Shown here one piece after another: positions 1 through 10,932 of a stretch of 64,000 nt of DNA. The notes under the pieces are model-generated. The model was not told the origin of the DNA. It made no database searches and worked only from the letters and a program-made list of their open reading frames with translations. Source of the DNA: Bathynomus jamesi (lineage: Eukaryota > Arthropoda > Malacostraca > Isopoda > Cirolanidae). The stretch covers positions 62,001 through 126,000 of the forward strand of contig JAJOZX010009481.1 of the NCBI GenBank assembly GCA_023014485.1, given 5' to 3'. Position 1 is the first letter of the stretch, and every line of letters starts with the position of its first letter. Both the position numbers and the translations under genes were made by a program.

Positions 1-411
1 TTCTTCGGTGTAAGGGCTTTCTCTGCCCTCGTGGACCATTGGGCCCGTTTGGGGACCCGGCTGATCTCCTGCTTCTTTTTCTTTCTTTCTCCTTTAACCC
101 ATTCTTTCTGGCTTCTCCCTGTTTTTTTGGCGTTGTTCTTTGGACCTTGATTTGACCCTTTCCTTGGCCCTTGGGTGTGGGAGGTGGTTGCCCTGCACCC
201 TTGTCGCTTTCCAACCAAACCCAAACCCTGTCCCTGCCACTTTTCACCGCGCGTTGGATGAGAGTGGCCGCCTTTCAGGCACAGGGACTGGGTGCGGGTG
301 TATCTCCCCTGCGTGACATCTATCGGCGGTGGGACCAAGTGTGCCCACACTTCGCCTTTCCCTTGTTGGAGTCGGTGGTGGCTGGATGCGCGCGGGGGAT
401 GAAGTTCTTTT

Positions 412-2636
412 TTGTTTTGCTATGGACACTTCTCCCCCTCGGCTTACGACTACTGCTTCTCATTCCCGGACTACTCTTCTCTCAACACTCGGGTGGTGGG
501 CAACCAGGCCCTCGAGTCCTTTACCACTGGAAGACCGCAACCTAATGGGGTTGACCCCCCTGTGGAAGCGGAACGCTTGCACTCTCCTTTTCCGTTGCCG
601 ACCCCAGTCCGTCCCTCGACTACGCCCTTGGACCTACACTCTCTGGAGCAGGGGTCTCGCCCCAGCCCACTTCAGCCACCTTCGGGCAAGTCAAGTTCCA
701 CCGAGGACTTGCCCCCACAACCCGGCTTCTTGCTCTCCCCATATGCCCCCCTCACCCGCCGTCAGCCCACCTCCCCACGGAGAGAGCCTCGCGGCGGACG
801 GGGGAGCCGGCATTCACGGCCGTCCTATCGACCGTTGAATATCCCAGTCCATTTCGACTCTACAGCCTCCCTCCCTCCCAAGTATCCACAAATTCCTGGT
901 GATTCGGCCTACATCTGGGTCCCTCCCGAACAACTCTGAACGGACGTTCCAGGCGATCCGAACCCACAGCAACTCCAGCCGCTATGACGTACGCCCACAG
1001 AGGGATGGCTCCCTCCTCGTAAAATCACGCTCAGCCGCAGAGACGAAAGCCCTACTCTCCGTCACTGAGGTCCTTGGATGCTCGGTGTCCGTTTCCCCAC
1101 ACCCTCGCCTGAACCAGAGTCAGGGCACTATTTACGCCACCCGCCTATTGTCGGTCGCAGTGAACGAGCTCCTGGAGGACCTCGCACCCCAAGGAGTCAC
1201 TAAGATCTATCGTTTCACATCCCGACAGGGAGGCACCCCCTCCCCCACCCCACGTCTGCTCCTTACTTTCAACACACTAATCCCCCCCGGCCGCATTGTA
1301 TGGGGTATGGGAGACCGCGCCTCATGCGAGTTTTCTATCCGCCCATACGTCCCAGACCCGACCCGTTGCTTCAAATGCAATAAATTCGGACACGTTAGCT
1401 CCGCTTGTCGACAGCCGCATCAATTATGTGTCACTGTGGACGACTCGCTCACCCTGACAGGTGCCCCAACACACCCAAATGCTCCAACTGTGAAGGCGCA
1501 CACCCCTCTTCATCCCGAGAATGCCTTTTCTTCAGGTTCGAGGAGGTCCGAGGCCTACAGGTGACGGACTTCCTTAGCCCCCGTGAGGCACGCGACAGGG
1601 TGCGGAGTCGGGAGGTGAGGCCGGGGGTGTCCTATGCCGCTGCTCTCGGCTCTATCATCTCGGCACGCCGCCCTGGCCTGCCGCCGAAACCCCCCCAAGC
1701 CACTGCTCCCTGTTCCCCTCAAAGAAAACCCTCGCAGGACCCGACGGTTTCCTGTCCCCCCACCATTCCTCCTCTTCCCGCACCTCACCTGCCACGAATC
1801 CCCCAGGTGTCTGGGACCAGGACACCCAGGTCCCATCCACCTCAAACCCCGCCTTCCCAGTACCCCCTGCACACGCCCGAACCTGCCGCCCGGAGCAAGC
1901 CGTCGAGGCGGAGACGCCGGAGCGTGTCACCGGACCCTCCGGCCTTCCAACGTCTCTCTCCCTCTTCCCCTCGGACCAAGAAGACGGCTCGGATCCTCAC
2001 TCCGCCCACCACGTCTACTATGTCCATCTCTCCCCATCGCAGAAGTCCCACCACTCTACCCCCACAGACTCTGACAATAGTGGCTGAGATCCACGACCCG
2101 CCCCGGACGACGGGACCCAGTCCGAACAATATCCTCTCCCCGAGGATCCGGTGGATGCGGCCCTGGCGCAGCTGCACGGTGTGACCGAGGGAAGCTCGGC
2201 CGCGCCCACGCCCACGAGTCTTATGGATCTGCCCTTGCCTCCTGGTGCCATTTTCTCCACCCCTCCACGAGACTACTCTGATTCACCTCCTTCCACCCCC
2301 ATCGTACCTACTCCCCCAACATCCCCGGCCCCCTCCTTGTCAGCTACCCTGTGTACGCCCTCCCTCCCACCCGCCCGGTCCTTTTGGTACCCCTTATCAC
2401 CACCTCGAGTCCGCCATGAGACCCCGGACAGGCGGGGTAGCGCCACTTTTGGGGCTACCGTGCCCCCTCCTGGTCCGACCATAGAAGCCCGTCACAGTAC
2501 ATCCGACCCTCTCAGCCCACGATGTTCCTCTGCCTGCCGTGATCCACGCCTCCGGTCTCGCTCGGCCGACTCGATCCCGCCACCTCCGCGGGGTTCGACA
2601 GGCCGACCGATTCCTTCCCTGGTGAACGGTAGATAG
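412..2636 (+). pseudogene. LINE ORF1 (gag-like nucleic-acid-binding protein), frameshifted
   Basis: In LINEs this protein coats the element RNA. The open frame moves from frame 1 (412-939) to frame 2 (about 936-1430), back to frame 1 (to 2184), then frame 3 (2151-2636). Knuckle 1, CFKCNKFGHVSSAC, is read in frame 2 near 1369-1410. Knuckles 2 and 3 (HCGRLAHPDRC and CSNCEGAHPSSSREC) are read in frame 1 after about 1430. Three such knuckles followed by a proline/serine-rich tail are typical of I, R1 and jockey gag proteins. The tail (about 1650-2600) is strongly proline-rich and poorly conserved. The start is uncertain because of the frame breaks; 412 is only the start of the open stretch. Confidence 0.7.
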
Positions 2637-2642
2637 CCAGCC

Positions 2643-5600
2643 ATGCTCCCGACCAAGCCTTCAATTTCGCGAACTCCGGATCTCCCTTCATACTCCAACC
2701 TCCTAGCACCTACACCTTTACCCATCCCCCTTCATCAACTAATGGATCCCCCGAAAACCACAATAGTCCACTGGAACTGTCGAGGAATATTCGCAAATTA
2801 TGAAGGCCTTACCTCCCTGCTTGCCACTTCCCGTCCGGTGTGTGTCTGTCTCCAGGAGCTAATCCTGGGGACCAGGCCCATGCCCTGCCCTACTGGTTAT
2901 TTTTGCACCGCCACCCCGCCTCCTACCTGCACTCGAAGGGGAGCTGCCATCCTCGTACACCACGCAGTCCCCTTCTACAACCTCTCCATCCGGTCCCCAC
3001 TACAGGTGACTGCCGTCCGGCTCTCCCTGGATAGACAGTACACCGTCTGCTCCATCTACCTCCCCCCCACGCTCAAGTCTCCCGCGACGACCTGGTGGAA
3101 GTCGTGGAACAACTCCCTAGGCCCTTCCTACTGCTGGGCGATTTCAATAGTCGCCACCCCTTGTGGGGCGACACACGCACCACCTATATGGCCCCAACCC
3201 TGATATCCGTCATGACCGAACTCTCCTTCGAGTGCCTCAACAATGGCTCTCCTACTTTTTACCATGCCACCACCTGCACTCCATCCTGTATAGACCTGTC
3301 CCTCGTTTCAACTGATGCCCTCCTAGACTTCACGTGGCAAGTCCTCCGAGAGGACCATGGAAGTGACCATCTCCCCATACAACTCACCCTTAATCGACCC
3401 GACCAGACTGTTCGGGTACCGGTAAGGTGGGTTACTACCAACGCGAATTGGGCCCGCTTCCGCGACAACACCTATACCACCCTTACAACTGCCCACTTCC
3501 CATCCATCGACGAGTGCATCGCTTACTTCGAGTCCGTCGTTCTAGCGGCCGCAAGCACTAGCGTACCACAATCCTCCGCCTACCCCCGCGCCCGACGGGT
3601 GCCTTGGTGGACCCCGGAGTGCGCGGAGGCCGTGCGCGCCAAGAAGAAGGCAACTCGGCGCTTCTACCGGACGCGACTCCCCATCCATCGCACGGAGATG
3701 CAGCGGGTCAGGGCCATCGCCCGCCGCACAATGAAGACAGCGCGCCGAACCTCTTGGCGTGCCTTTGTGTCCGGCATCACCGCCAACACACCTTCGGCTA
3801 CCATCTGGAAGAAGGTGCGGGGTGTCGAGAGGCGACATGTCCCCTCCCGACCCCCGGTCCTCCGGACTAACGACGGACTCCTATGTGAACCCAAGTCGGT
3901 GGCAGACCACCTTGCTTCTACCTTCGCCGCCGTTTCTTCCTCTACAGCCAATTCCGTACCCGCCCCTGACGATAGCCCCTCTCCACCGTCCATAGACAGC
4001 ACCTACAACCGATTGTTTACCATGCGTGAACTACAGGCGGCACTGGCCTCTCGACGATCCCCTTGTCCCGGTCCGGACGGTATTCCGTACGGCATGCTCC
4101 AGCACATCCACTCTACCTTACAAATTTTCCTGCTGGATCTATACAATCGCATATGGATAGAGGGCGCCTTCCCCTCTAGGTGGAAGGAGGCCCACGTCAT
4201 CCCTATCCCCAAACCCGGCAAAGATTCCCTGGACCCCACAAACTACAGACCAATCGCCCTGACGTGTTGTGCCTGCAAGATCCTCGAGAAAATGGTTGCC
4301 ACGCGATTATCGTTCGTCCTTGAACATAACAATTCCTTCCCGTCTACCCAGTCCGGCTTCAGACAATTCCGCTCCACCACTGATCCCCTCCTGCTTCTCA
4401 GCCGAGACATACAGGATGCCTTCGACAATGGACAGTTCGTACTGTCAATTTTTTTTGACATCCAGAAGGCCTATGACACCACCCGTCGAGCAATGATCCT
4501 CGGTCAGCTCCGACATCTGGGCCTCGTCGGAGCCATGCCGACCTTCATCAGAGGCTTCCTCTCTTCCCGGACTTTTAAAGTCCGGGTGGGCTCAGTCCTC
4601 TCTGACACCTTTGTGCAGGAGGACGGGGTCCCACAGGGAAGCATCCTCAGTGTTCTCTGCTTCTCCGTCGTGATGAACACGGTCTCACAATGCCTTCCAC
4701 CCACCATCCGCTCTTCCATTTACGCGGATGACCTTGCAATCTACTTCGCAGGGCGAGAACCGTCTGTTGTTCAACGACAGATGCAGCTCGCCATCTACCG
4801 GGTGGAAAGGTGGGCGACGTCGGTGGGTTTCCGCCTCTCCATCCCTAAGTCCAAGTGTATGGTCTTCAGTAGAAGACCCACAGCCCTTCCTCTACCCTCT
4901 GTCACATTATACGGCAGGCCTCTTGAGGTGGTACCCTCCACGCGTTTTCTGGGCATGACCCTAGACCGACGGCTCAATTGGGTTCCCCATCTCAAGCACC
5001 TAAAGCAATCCCTTCGACGCCCCCTCGCTCTCCTGGATCACCTCTCTCACACCACATGGGGTGCAGATCGACGCTCTCTTCTTCGCCTTTACACTTCCAT
5101 AGTGCAGTCGAAGCTGGACTATGGTAGTGCAGTTTACGGTTCAGCCTCCACCGCCCGCCTCCGTATCCTGGACCCGGTACTTAATAGAGGCCTCCGCCTC
5201 GCCACCGGTGCCTTCCGCTCCTCCCCAGCCTCCAGCCTCCATGTGGAATGCGATCATCTCCCTCTCGCCCTCCGACGGGGTCTTCTCCTCATGAGGACAT
5301 ACCTCCGTGCACAGAGGCTACCTTCTTCGCTTCTGGGCACGGTGGTTTCAGAACTACCACCTCAGGGACGGAGCTGGCACTTCACTGAAGCGGTCCGCTC
5401 TTTCCTTGATCTTTTCAACATGCCCGCCCCCTCAGTTATCCCCATTTCATTCAGCATCTACCCCCCTTGGATCCTCACCCCTATCAAGTTTTGCAAAGAT
5501 CTGTGTACCCTACCGAAGACTACCACGAGCGCCATGATATACAGGTCACTCTTCCGCGAACACGCAACCCAACACCCGGACGCAGTCGCCATTTACACGG

Positions 5601-6417
5601 ATGGTTCCCGCTCGGAAGCCGGTGTGGCCTCCTCAGCGGTGATTCTGTCCCAGCCGCTTTCCCGGGGCGTCGGCCTGCCCCGCGAGGCCTCCGTTTTTTC
5701 GGCGGAACTTTTCGCCATTACGGAGGCCCTCGATATTGTGCGCACCCACTCTGCCAGCTCTTCGTCATTTATTCGGATTCCCAAAGTGCACTCCTCTCCC
5801 TGGAAAGATTTAACCCCCCACCCGCTCGTCTGTACCATCCAGCAAACCTTCCACTGTCTAACGACCCTCCAACACAAGACAATCGCCTTCTGCTGGGTCC
5901 CGGCTCATGTCGGCATCCAGGGTAACGAGGCGGCGGATCGCACAGCAAAGACGGCCTGCTCACTGCCGGCCTCCTCCCGACCCCTCCCTTCTCCGACTTC
6001 TTCCCGACTTTCCGCTCCCACTTCCGCTCCATATGGCAGCGGGAATGGGACCAGGCCACACAAAATAAACTCCACACGATCAAGCCACGAATAGGATACT
6101 GGGCCTCCTCATTCCACCGGTCCCGCCATAAGGAAGTAATCCTAGCCCGTCTCCGCCTAGGCCACACCCGCATCACCCACGGACACCTTATGGCGAAATC
6201 GCCAGCCCCGCTTTGCCCTACCTGCCATACCCCTATCACTGTCATACACCTCCTGGTGGAATGCACAAAGTTGTCTGCTCTTCGTCGCAGGTGTTTCCCT
6301 CTCTCGGCCGAAGATCCCATACCCGACCGGCTACGATCCATACTCGCCGACGGCCCCCACTTTTCAACGGAAGCGATTCTCTTCCTTACTCACTCCCAGC
6401 TGCTCCATCGCATTTAA
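2643..6417 (+). pseudogene. LINE ORF2: endonuclease, reverse transcriptase, RNase H, zinc finger
   Basis: The multidomain enzyme nicks target DNA and copies element RNA. Endonuclease: HWNCRG near 2775, LLGDFNSRHP near 3127, GSDHLPI near 3362. Reverse transcriptase: IPIPKPGKD near 4200, FFDIQKAYD near 4452, GVPQGSILS near 4626 and catalytic YADD at 4721-4732. RNase H: IYTDGSRSEAG near 5591, AELFAITEAL near 5703, YSDSQSALLSL near 5770 and CWVPAHVGIQGNEAAD near 5892. A C-x2-C-x7-H-x4-C finger lies near 6214-6265. Frame 3 is used until about 3090 and frame 2 until about 5765. A short frame-1 patch (about 5765-5815) holds the RNase H YSDS motif, frame 2 returns to about 5975, and frame 1 runs to the stop at 6415-6417. 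The catalytic residues survive, so decay is recent. Confidence 0.88.
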
Positions 6418-6574
6418 AACCGTACCCCTCCTACCCACTATCCAGCGACTGACCCTTACTCACTCCCCTAGTCTACCACCCCCAACACAGTAACATCACC
6501 CAATCACCGCCTCGCCGAGATATGTACCGCCCTTTAGGTACGAATCGGCGGTAAATCAGAGAAAGAAAAAAAAA

Positions 6575-6908
6575 TACACCATATCTGCATATTCGGCATG
6601 TGTGAAGGTGTGTGGCATTCTTAACACTGCTTCAAACACCAAACAATGTCACTCACAACAGTCAGCTGTCGATTGGCTTATGTTACATGCTTACATTACA
6701 GCTTACATGGTTCAACGTTATAGGGGAGGGAAGGGGAGGAAGAGCTGCGCGCGCATCAGATTCAAACAGCTCTATCTCCGTAACCATTCAGAATTAGACA
6801 CATGTTCATATGAACTTTTTTCCTCTCAATGACCGATACTATCACCTCCCAAAGTATTGACCTTTCCTCCTGAAATACCCGTGTGTGTGTGTGTGCGCGC
6901 GCGCGTAT
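6575..6908. other. Unassigned repeat-like stretch with (GT)n/(GC)n
   Basis: No supported gene. The segment between the LINE tail and the next fold-back ends in a GT/GC dinucleotide run at 6882-6905. It looks like decayed mobile-element DNA, but I cannot name the family. Confidence 0.4.
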
Positions 6909-7250
6909 GGGATTGAACTCAGAATGGTCCCCTGAGATTTTTCATGATACACACAGACCGTGCATGGAACAAGGAACTCTTCTGAGAAAATTAAATCCAC
7001 TATAGTCCGAATAAGTAATGATAAATGACAAACACTATAGATCCTGTCCCAAAGCTGGAAGCAGATAGCTGGTGAGAGAAGCTATATTTTTTGGGGCCTC
7101 TCTGCGAGTGACCCGTTGCCCACGTCGGGCTAACATCATGAAAAAGAAAAAACTAGTGTTTGTCATTTACCATTACTTATTCGGACTATAATGGATTTAA
7201 TTTTCTCAGAAGAGTTCCTTGTTCCATGCACGGTCTGTGTGTATCATATA
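6909..7250. mobile_element. Fold-back MITE family A, copy 1
   Basis: Two arms of roughly 95 bp (about 6950-7043 and 7148-7250) are inverted copies of each other and include GACCGTGCATGGAACAAGGA on one side and its complement on the other. The short left tip contains AACTCAGAATGGTCCCCTGA. Two other copies occur at 22755-25310 (interrupted) and 46521-47142. It has no coding capacity. It is probably a non-autonomous DNA element, superfamily unknown. Confidence 0.75.
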
Positions 7251-8280
7251 TCTGCGAAATAATAGTGGAGTTATTAATAATTAATTCAATTAATTTCCCT
7301 CTGGAATAATTCTTTCTCTTCTCAATTGTTTGCTATCCATCAGGCAGAAACTTTTGTTCCTCCTTCAAAGAGGGTAAGAGGGAAGGATCCGAGCTCTAAT
7401 TTTAACCCTTCAAGTGGTTGTTGACCTCCACTTAACGCTTTTTAAAGGGATTCGATTCTTAGTATATTCCACTAAGCGATTTTGAGAAGGGATTTTAACT
7501 CCATATTCGATTCTTTATCGAAAGAAAGCAGTTTTCGTCCTACATTTTAACCCCTACCTAACTTCCCCTACCCCTAAATGAGGCCCCGATCCTCTAATCC
7601 TTCCCCTCTTTACGAAAGGATTCTGACAGGATTTTCCCCCACCCATACCCACTCGCCCCCCGAACTCTAATTCCCCCTTCTCAGTTGTAAATAAGGACCT
7701 TTTTCCTTACAACAAAAAACGTTAATTTTTGCATGTAATTTTCATTATTGCATTAAAGTAATCCCTCATTAAACATTATCAAATTACGGGTAACTTTTTT
7801 AAAGACGGTCACCTTTTATTTTTAATTTTTTTAATTTTTTTAATTTTTTTTTTATTATATACAGTTTTTTCTTTAATATCCTAATTTTTAATTTTTTTTA
7901 TACCTAAATTTTTAATTAGTTTTACTTTTTTATATATTTTTTTAATTTTTGCTTTCTTATTTTCCGCTAAATTTATCAGATTTTCCATTAATTTATTTAT
8001 TTTTATATTATTTACCCTTAAATTTAAAAAAAAAAATTATTTTTGTACTCAATTGACACTCATTTTATTATTTATTTATTTACGCCTAATTTACTTTCAT
8101 GTTATTGTTTTTCCCCTCTCTCGTTTAATTTCATTACCCTCAATTTACTCTAGGAGAATTTTCTTCTTTGTCCCCTTCGTTTTTTTAATCACGCTTTGTT
8201 ATTGTTATTGGGGAATAAGGGTAAAAATAACGCTGGTCAACAATTTTTAACTTTTATACGTGTCTTTGATGAAAGTAGGT
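7251..8280. other. AT-rich region without recognisable genes
   Basis: Nothing recognisable. 7800-8100 is almost pure T-rich/A-rich low-complexity DNA. The short open frame at 8053-8250 is a by-product of T-rich codons. Confidence 0.6.
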
Positions 8281-8468
8281 GTCCTTTGTAAAATCGACCA
8301 TGCTGATTGCGGTAAAAGTGTTCATTTTTGCGTGGCACGTTTTTTTTTTCAGATATAAACAAAACTACTTATGTTCTATGATACTGATTTTCAATAATAT
8401 ATTAAAAGGAAACGGGAATAGAGCGTGTCAAATAGTCAGACAGTTTCATTTATAGCTCGCATCAGGAG

Positions 8469-8582
8469 CATATATCTCTTTAGTGTCCAGCAGTAATTTG
8501 CCATCATACTTGGATTCCACTCGCTTTGGTAACTTTTTTCCCTGACAACAATGTCCTGGTGAAACCTTTCGCTATATTCATC
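8469..8582 (-). pseudogene. C-terminal fragment of the 'ERFHQDI' repeat protein
   Basis: The minus strand reads YSERFHQDIVV, then YQSEWNPSMMANYCWTLKR. This matches in order the ERFHQDI block of the copy near 50540 and the MIGDYCW block near 10640. Only the C-terminal part remains. The catalytic role, if any, is unknown. Confidence 0.6.
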
Positions 8583-8808
8583 ACTATAACATGACCATGA
8601 TTGGCTGGGAAGAAATTCAAGTGGAAATGTGTTAAATGATGTTCACTTTCATGCTACATTACAAAAATTACAGCCACCCTTCCATATATGTTAATGCGTT
8701 ACATACCTAATGTGAATTTGAATGTAATTTGGTGAGGGAAAGGTATATTTTTTGTCTGTGTTTGAGTAGCAGAAATATTTAAATCTCGTCTCTCTTTGTC
8801 TCTGAGTT

Positions 8809-9515
8809 TTGAATTATGCGTCGAACTATAGTATCTGTGGTTGTACCAACAATGCAGTCGGTTTATATTATGGGGGAGGGGGGGGGGGAATTCACAACAA
8901 AGTCACAGCGAAAGACCATGTCTCCACTCGTATAGCCTGCCTACCATCATTATTTCGGTTACAAAATTGGAAATCAGGCAAAAATTGGGCTTCTCATATG
9001 TGTTGCATTTCGTGTGCAACGATTCTCAGGCTATGGCTAAGTGGAAACCTCGATTTGATACCTTTTGCTATCCCGATGGTGTCGAGAGAGCCAAAGGATG
9101 AAGAGCACTATTTGGTGAAGCAGCGTCCTCCGAGAGGAGGATATACTCCTGGAAGGAGTAATGTTAAGCATTCTCCATTAGTCGATCCGAATAAATTTTT
9201 TCTTCCTCCTTTCTACATGTCAAGCTGGACTTTATGAAAAACTTTGTCAAGGCTTTAGATAAAGGAGGAGAGGGTTTCAACTATCACAAGGCAAAGTTCC
9301 CGAAATTCAGTGATGCCAAACTGAAAGAAGCGGTTTTTGCTGGACTACAGATTCGCGAGATTGTATATCATCCAACTTTTGACAAGTTGTCTGATATTCA
9401 ATTAGCTGGTTGGCAATCATTCATTCAAGGCAGATGTAAGGATTCTTGGGAAACACGAAAGCAGAGGACTATGAGACATTGGTGTCAAAATAAATGCAAA
9501 ACTTCTTTTACGTAG
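8809..9515 (+). pseudogene. N-terminal and central part of the 'ERFHQDI' repeat protein
   Basis: The stretch at 9234-9515 encodes FNYHKAKFPKFSDAKLKEAV followed by AGLQIREI, which aligns with LSMEKLKAGIFDGPQIRTL of the copy at 49940. Upstream frames (8809-9237) are shifted. It stops at 9515, where a palindromic insertion begins; the reading resumes after 10446 with RYRGRQNPVMIGDYCW. Function unknown. The reuse of the same blocks at three loci marks a mobile-element protein, not a host gene. Confidence 0.55.
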
Positions 9516-9561
9516 AGGTCGAAATGTGACCATAAAATCCACACTAATAGACGGAGTTTAT

Positions 9562-9606
9562 TTCCACAACAGTTTCGATGCCCACTGGCATCCTCTTCGG
9601 GTGGAT
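9562..9606 (-). ncRNA. Hammerhead ribozyme-like motif (left arm)
   Basis: On the minus strand TCCAC pairs with GTGGA (helix I). The core is CCGAAGA, one change from CTGANGA. A six-pair helix II (GATGCC with GGCATC, loop AGTG) is followed by GAAA and a very short helix III. The cleavage triplet reads GTT, which fits NUH. One core base is mutated, so activity is doubtful. Short helix III is usual in the Penelope class. Confidence 0.6.
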
Positions 9607-10364
9607 ACAGAAAAACGAATGAACAAAAGTAGGTAGGAAACAATCCAGGAAACGTAAGGAACATTCAAGAAGGCCAGAGACCATTAAGAAATTCACACCT
9701 AGGTTAGATCCCGTTCACTTGACACCGGAAAGGATTTCTTGACCAAGAATCTCATCAAAGGGTCAAACTTATAATATAAGTACCTTCACACAAATTAAAA
9801 TTATCTGCTTGTTCTATACACACACATCCTATTATTTTTCTTTTGACATAATTATTACATTTATAAAGTAACTTACTTGATTCCCAATCTATGGCATGAT
9901 TATTTTGGCTGGCATGATAAAAAATTGCATTATTAGTGTTACAACAACAGGAATGCTGTAGACACCAGCTTTCTCATGTTTTGCAAAGTTATTCTAACCA
10001 ATTTACTTTTTAAAGTAGACGAGTATTTGAACGCCAAATCAAACTTAAAATCTTTCGTCAAAGGTTTTGCACTTTCTAAGCCGGAAATGTAAGGCAAACT
10101 CAATATTGTTTTTTATTAACTAAATAAAGGTTCCGGAGAATCGAATCTGTATGCATAGAAGAAGATAATTTTAATTTGTATGAAGGTACTTATATTATAA
10201 GCTTGATCCTTTAAAAGATGAGATTCTTGGTCAAAAAATCCCTTCCGGTGTCAAGTGAACGGGATCTAACCTAGGTGTGAATTTCTTAATGGTCTCTGGC
10301 CTTCTTGAATGTTTTACTTTCCTTGCTTGTTCCTATTTACTTTTGTTCATTCTTTTTTTTTGTA

Positions 10365-10407
10365 TCCACCTAAAGAGGATGCCAGTGGGCATCGAAACTG
10401 TCGTGGA
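10365..10407 (+). ncRNA. Hammerhead ribozyme-like motif (right arm)
   Basis: TCCAC (10365-10369) pairs with GTGGA (10403-10407). The core is CTAAAGA (10370-10376), one change from CTGANGA. Helix II is GATGCC (10378-10383) with GGCATC (10388-10393), then GAA, a tiny helix III (AC with GT) and a GTC cleavage triplet ending at 10402. The two arms carry different single core changes, which suggests an ancestral CTGAAGA. Confidence 0.62.
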
Positions 10408-10445
10408 AATAAACTCCGTCTATTAGTGTGGGTTTGATTGTCACG

Positions 10446-10680
10446 GTTCAAACCTTTTGACTGACTAAAAAGCATGGCTGTCAAATGTCGCTAAAGATGT
10501 ACTTCATACACACTCATTTAGATTTTTTTCCTGAAAATCTGGGTGGTGGTAGCGATGAACATGGAAAGCGCTTCTAGCACGATATTTGTAATGGAACAAC
10601 GATATCGGGGCAGACAGAATCCGGTAATGATAGGAGACTATTGCTGGTTTCTTCAATGAGAAAGTGAGATTGAATACAAG
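10446..10680 (+). pseudogene. C-terminal remainder of the 'ERFHQDI' repeat protein
   Basis: After the palindrome the reading continues with GRQNPVMIGDYCWFLQ, then EIEYKRKL, matching the MMANYCWTLKR end of the other copies. It belongs with 8809-9515. Confidence 0.5.
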
Positions 10681-10932
10681 AGAAAATTGAGTATCACATA
10701 ATCATCATTTTCGCATTTTTGCGGAAATTATTACATTCGTTATATGAAAAATTTTTATTTTCGCTCTAAAAAAAATTACATTTTTAATTGTTACATCACG
10801 TGATCTGTCTATGAAAATCTAGGTGCGATTGAAAACTTTTAAGCATATTTTTAAATATTTGGAAGTAGACTGGTGAGGGAAAGGCCTCCGCGGAGGCCTT
10901 TTTTTTTTCCTCATTAGTGTAACTCGCTTCCA

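Larger units (their letters stand above)
1..6574 (+). mobile_element. I-superfamily-like non-LTR retrotransposon (LINE), frameshifted
   Basis: A GC-rich block, unlike the AT-rich DNA after it, carries the standard order of an I-type LINE: a gag-like ORF1 with zinc knuckles, then ORF2 with AP-type endonuclease, reverse transcriptase, RNase H and a C-terminal CCHC-like finger. The 3' end is a short UTR (6418-6560) followed by an A-rich tail near 6561-6574. The 5' end may lie before the window; positions 1-411 look like 5' UTR or the start of ORF1. At least five frame changes show that the copy is dead. RNase H inside ORF2 places it in the I group rather than jockey or CR1. Exact clade is not resolved. 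Confidence 0.9.
9520..10446. mobile_element. Penelope-derived palindrome with hammerhead-like ends
   Basis: Arms of about 300 bp (9522-9830 and 10155-10446) are near-perfect inverted copies around a unique core of about 330 bp. Each arm carries a hammerhead-like fold close to the outer end, the arrangement reported for Penelope-like elements. No reverse transcriptase or GIY-YIG coding is visible in the core. It interrupts the repeat protein of the surrounding element. Confidence 0.65.
8281..10690. mobile_element. Decayed element of an orphan 'ERFHQDI' protein family, interrupted
   Basis: Pieces of one repeat-encoded protein family lie in both orientations: a minus-strand C-terminal piece (8469-8582) and a plus-strand copy (8809-9515 continued at 10446-10680). 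The plus copy is split by the palindromic insertion at 9520-10446. The same family occurs at 49638-50990. I recognise the conserved blocks from uncharacterised proteins scattered across arthropod and cnidarian genomes, but I cannot assign a transposon superfamily. Confidence 0.55.

Noticed and set aside
2018..2725. Several minus-strand frames opposite LINE ORF1 and ORF2
   Set aside because: They overlap the recognised LINE proteins in GC-rich DNA and show no motifs of their own.
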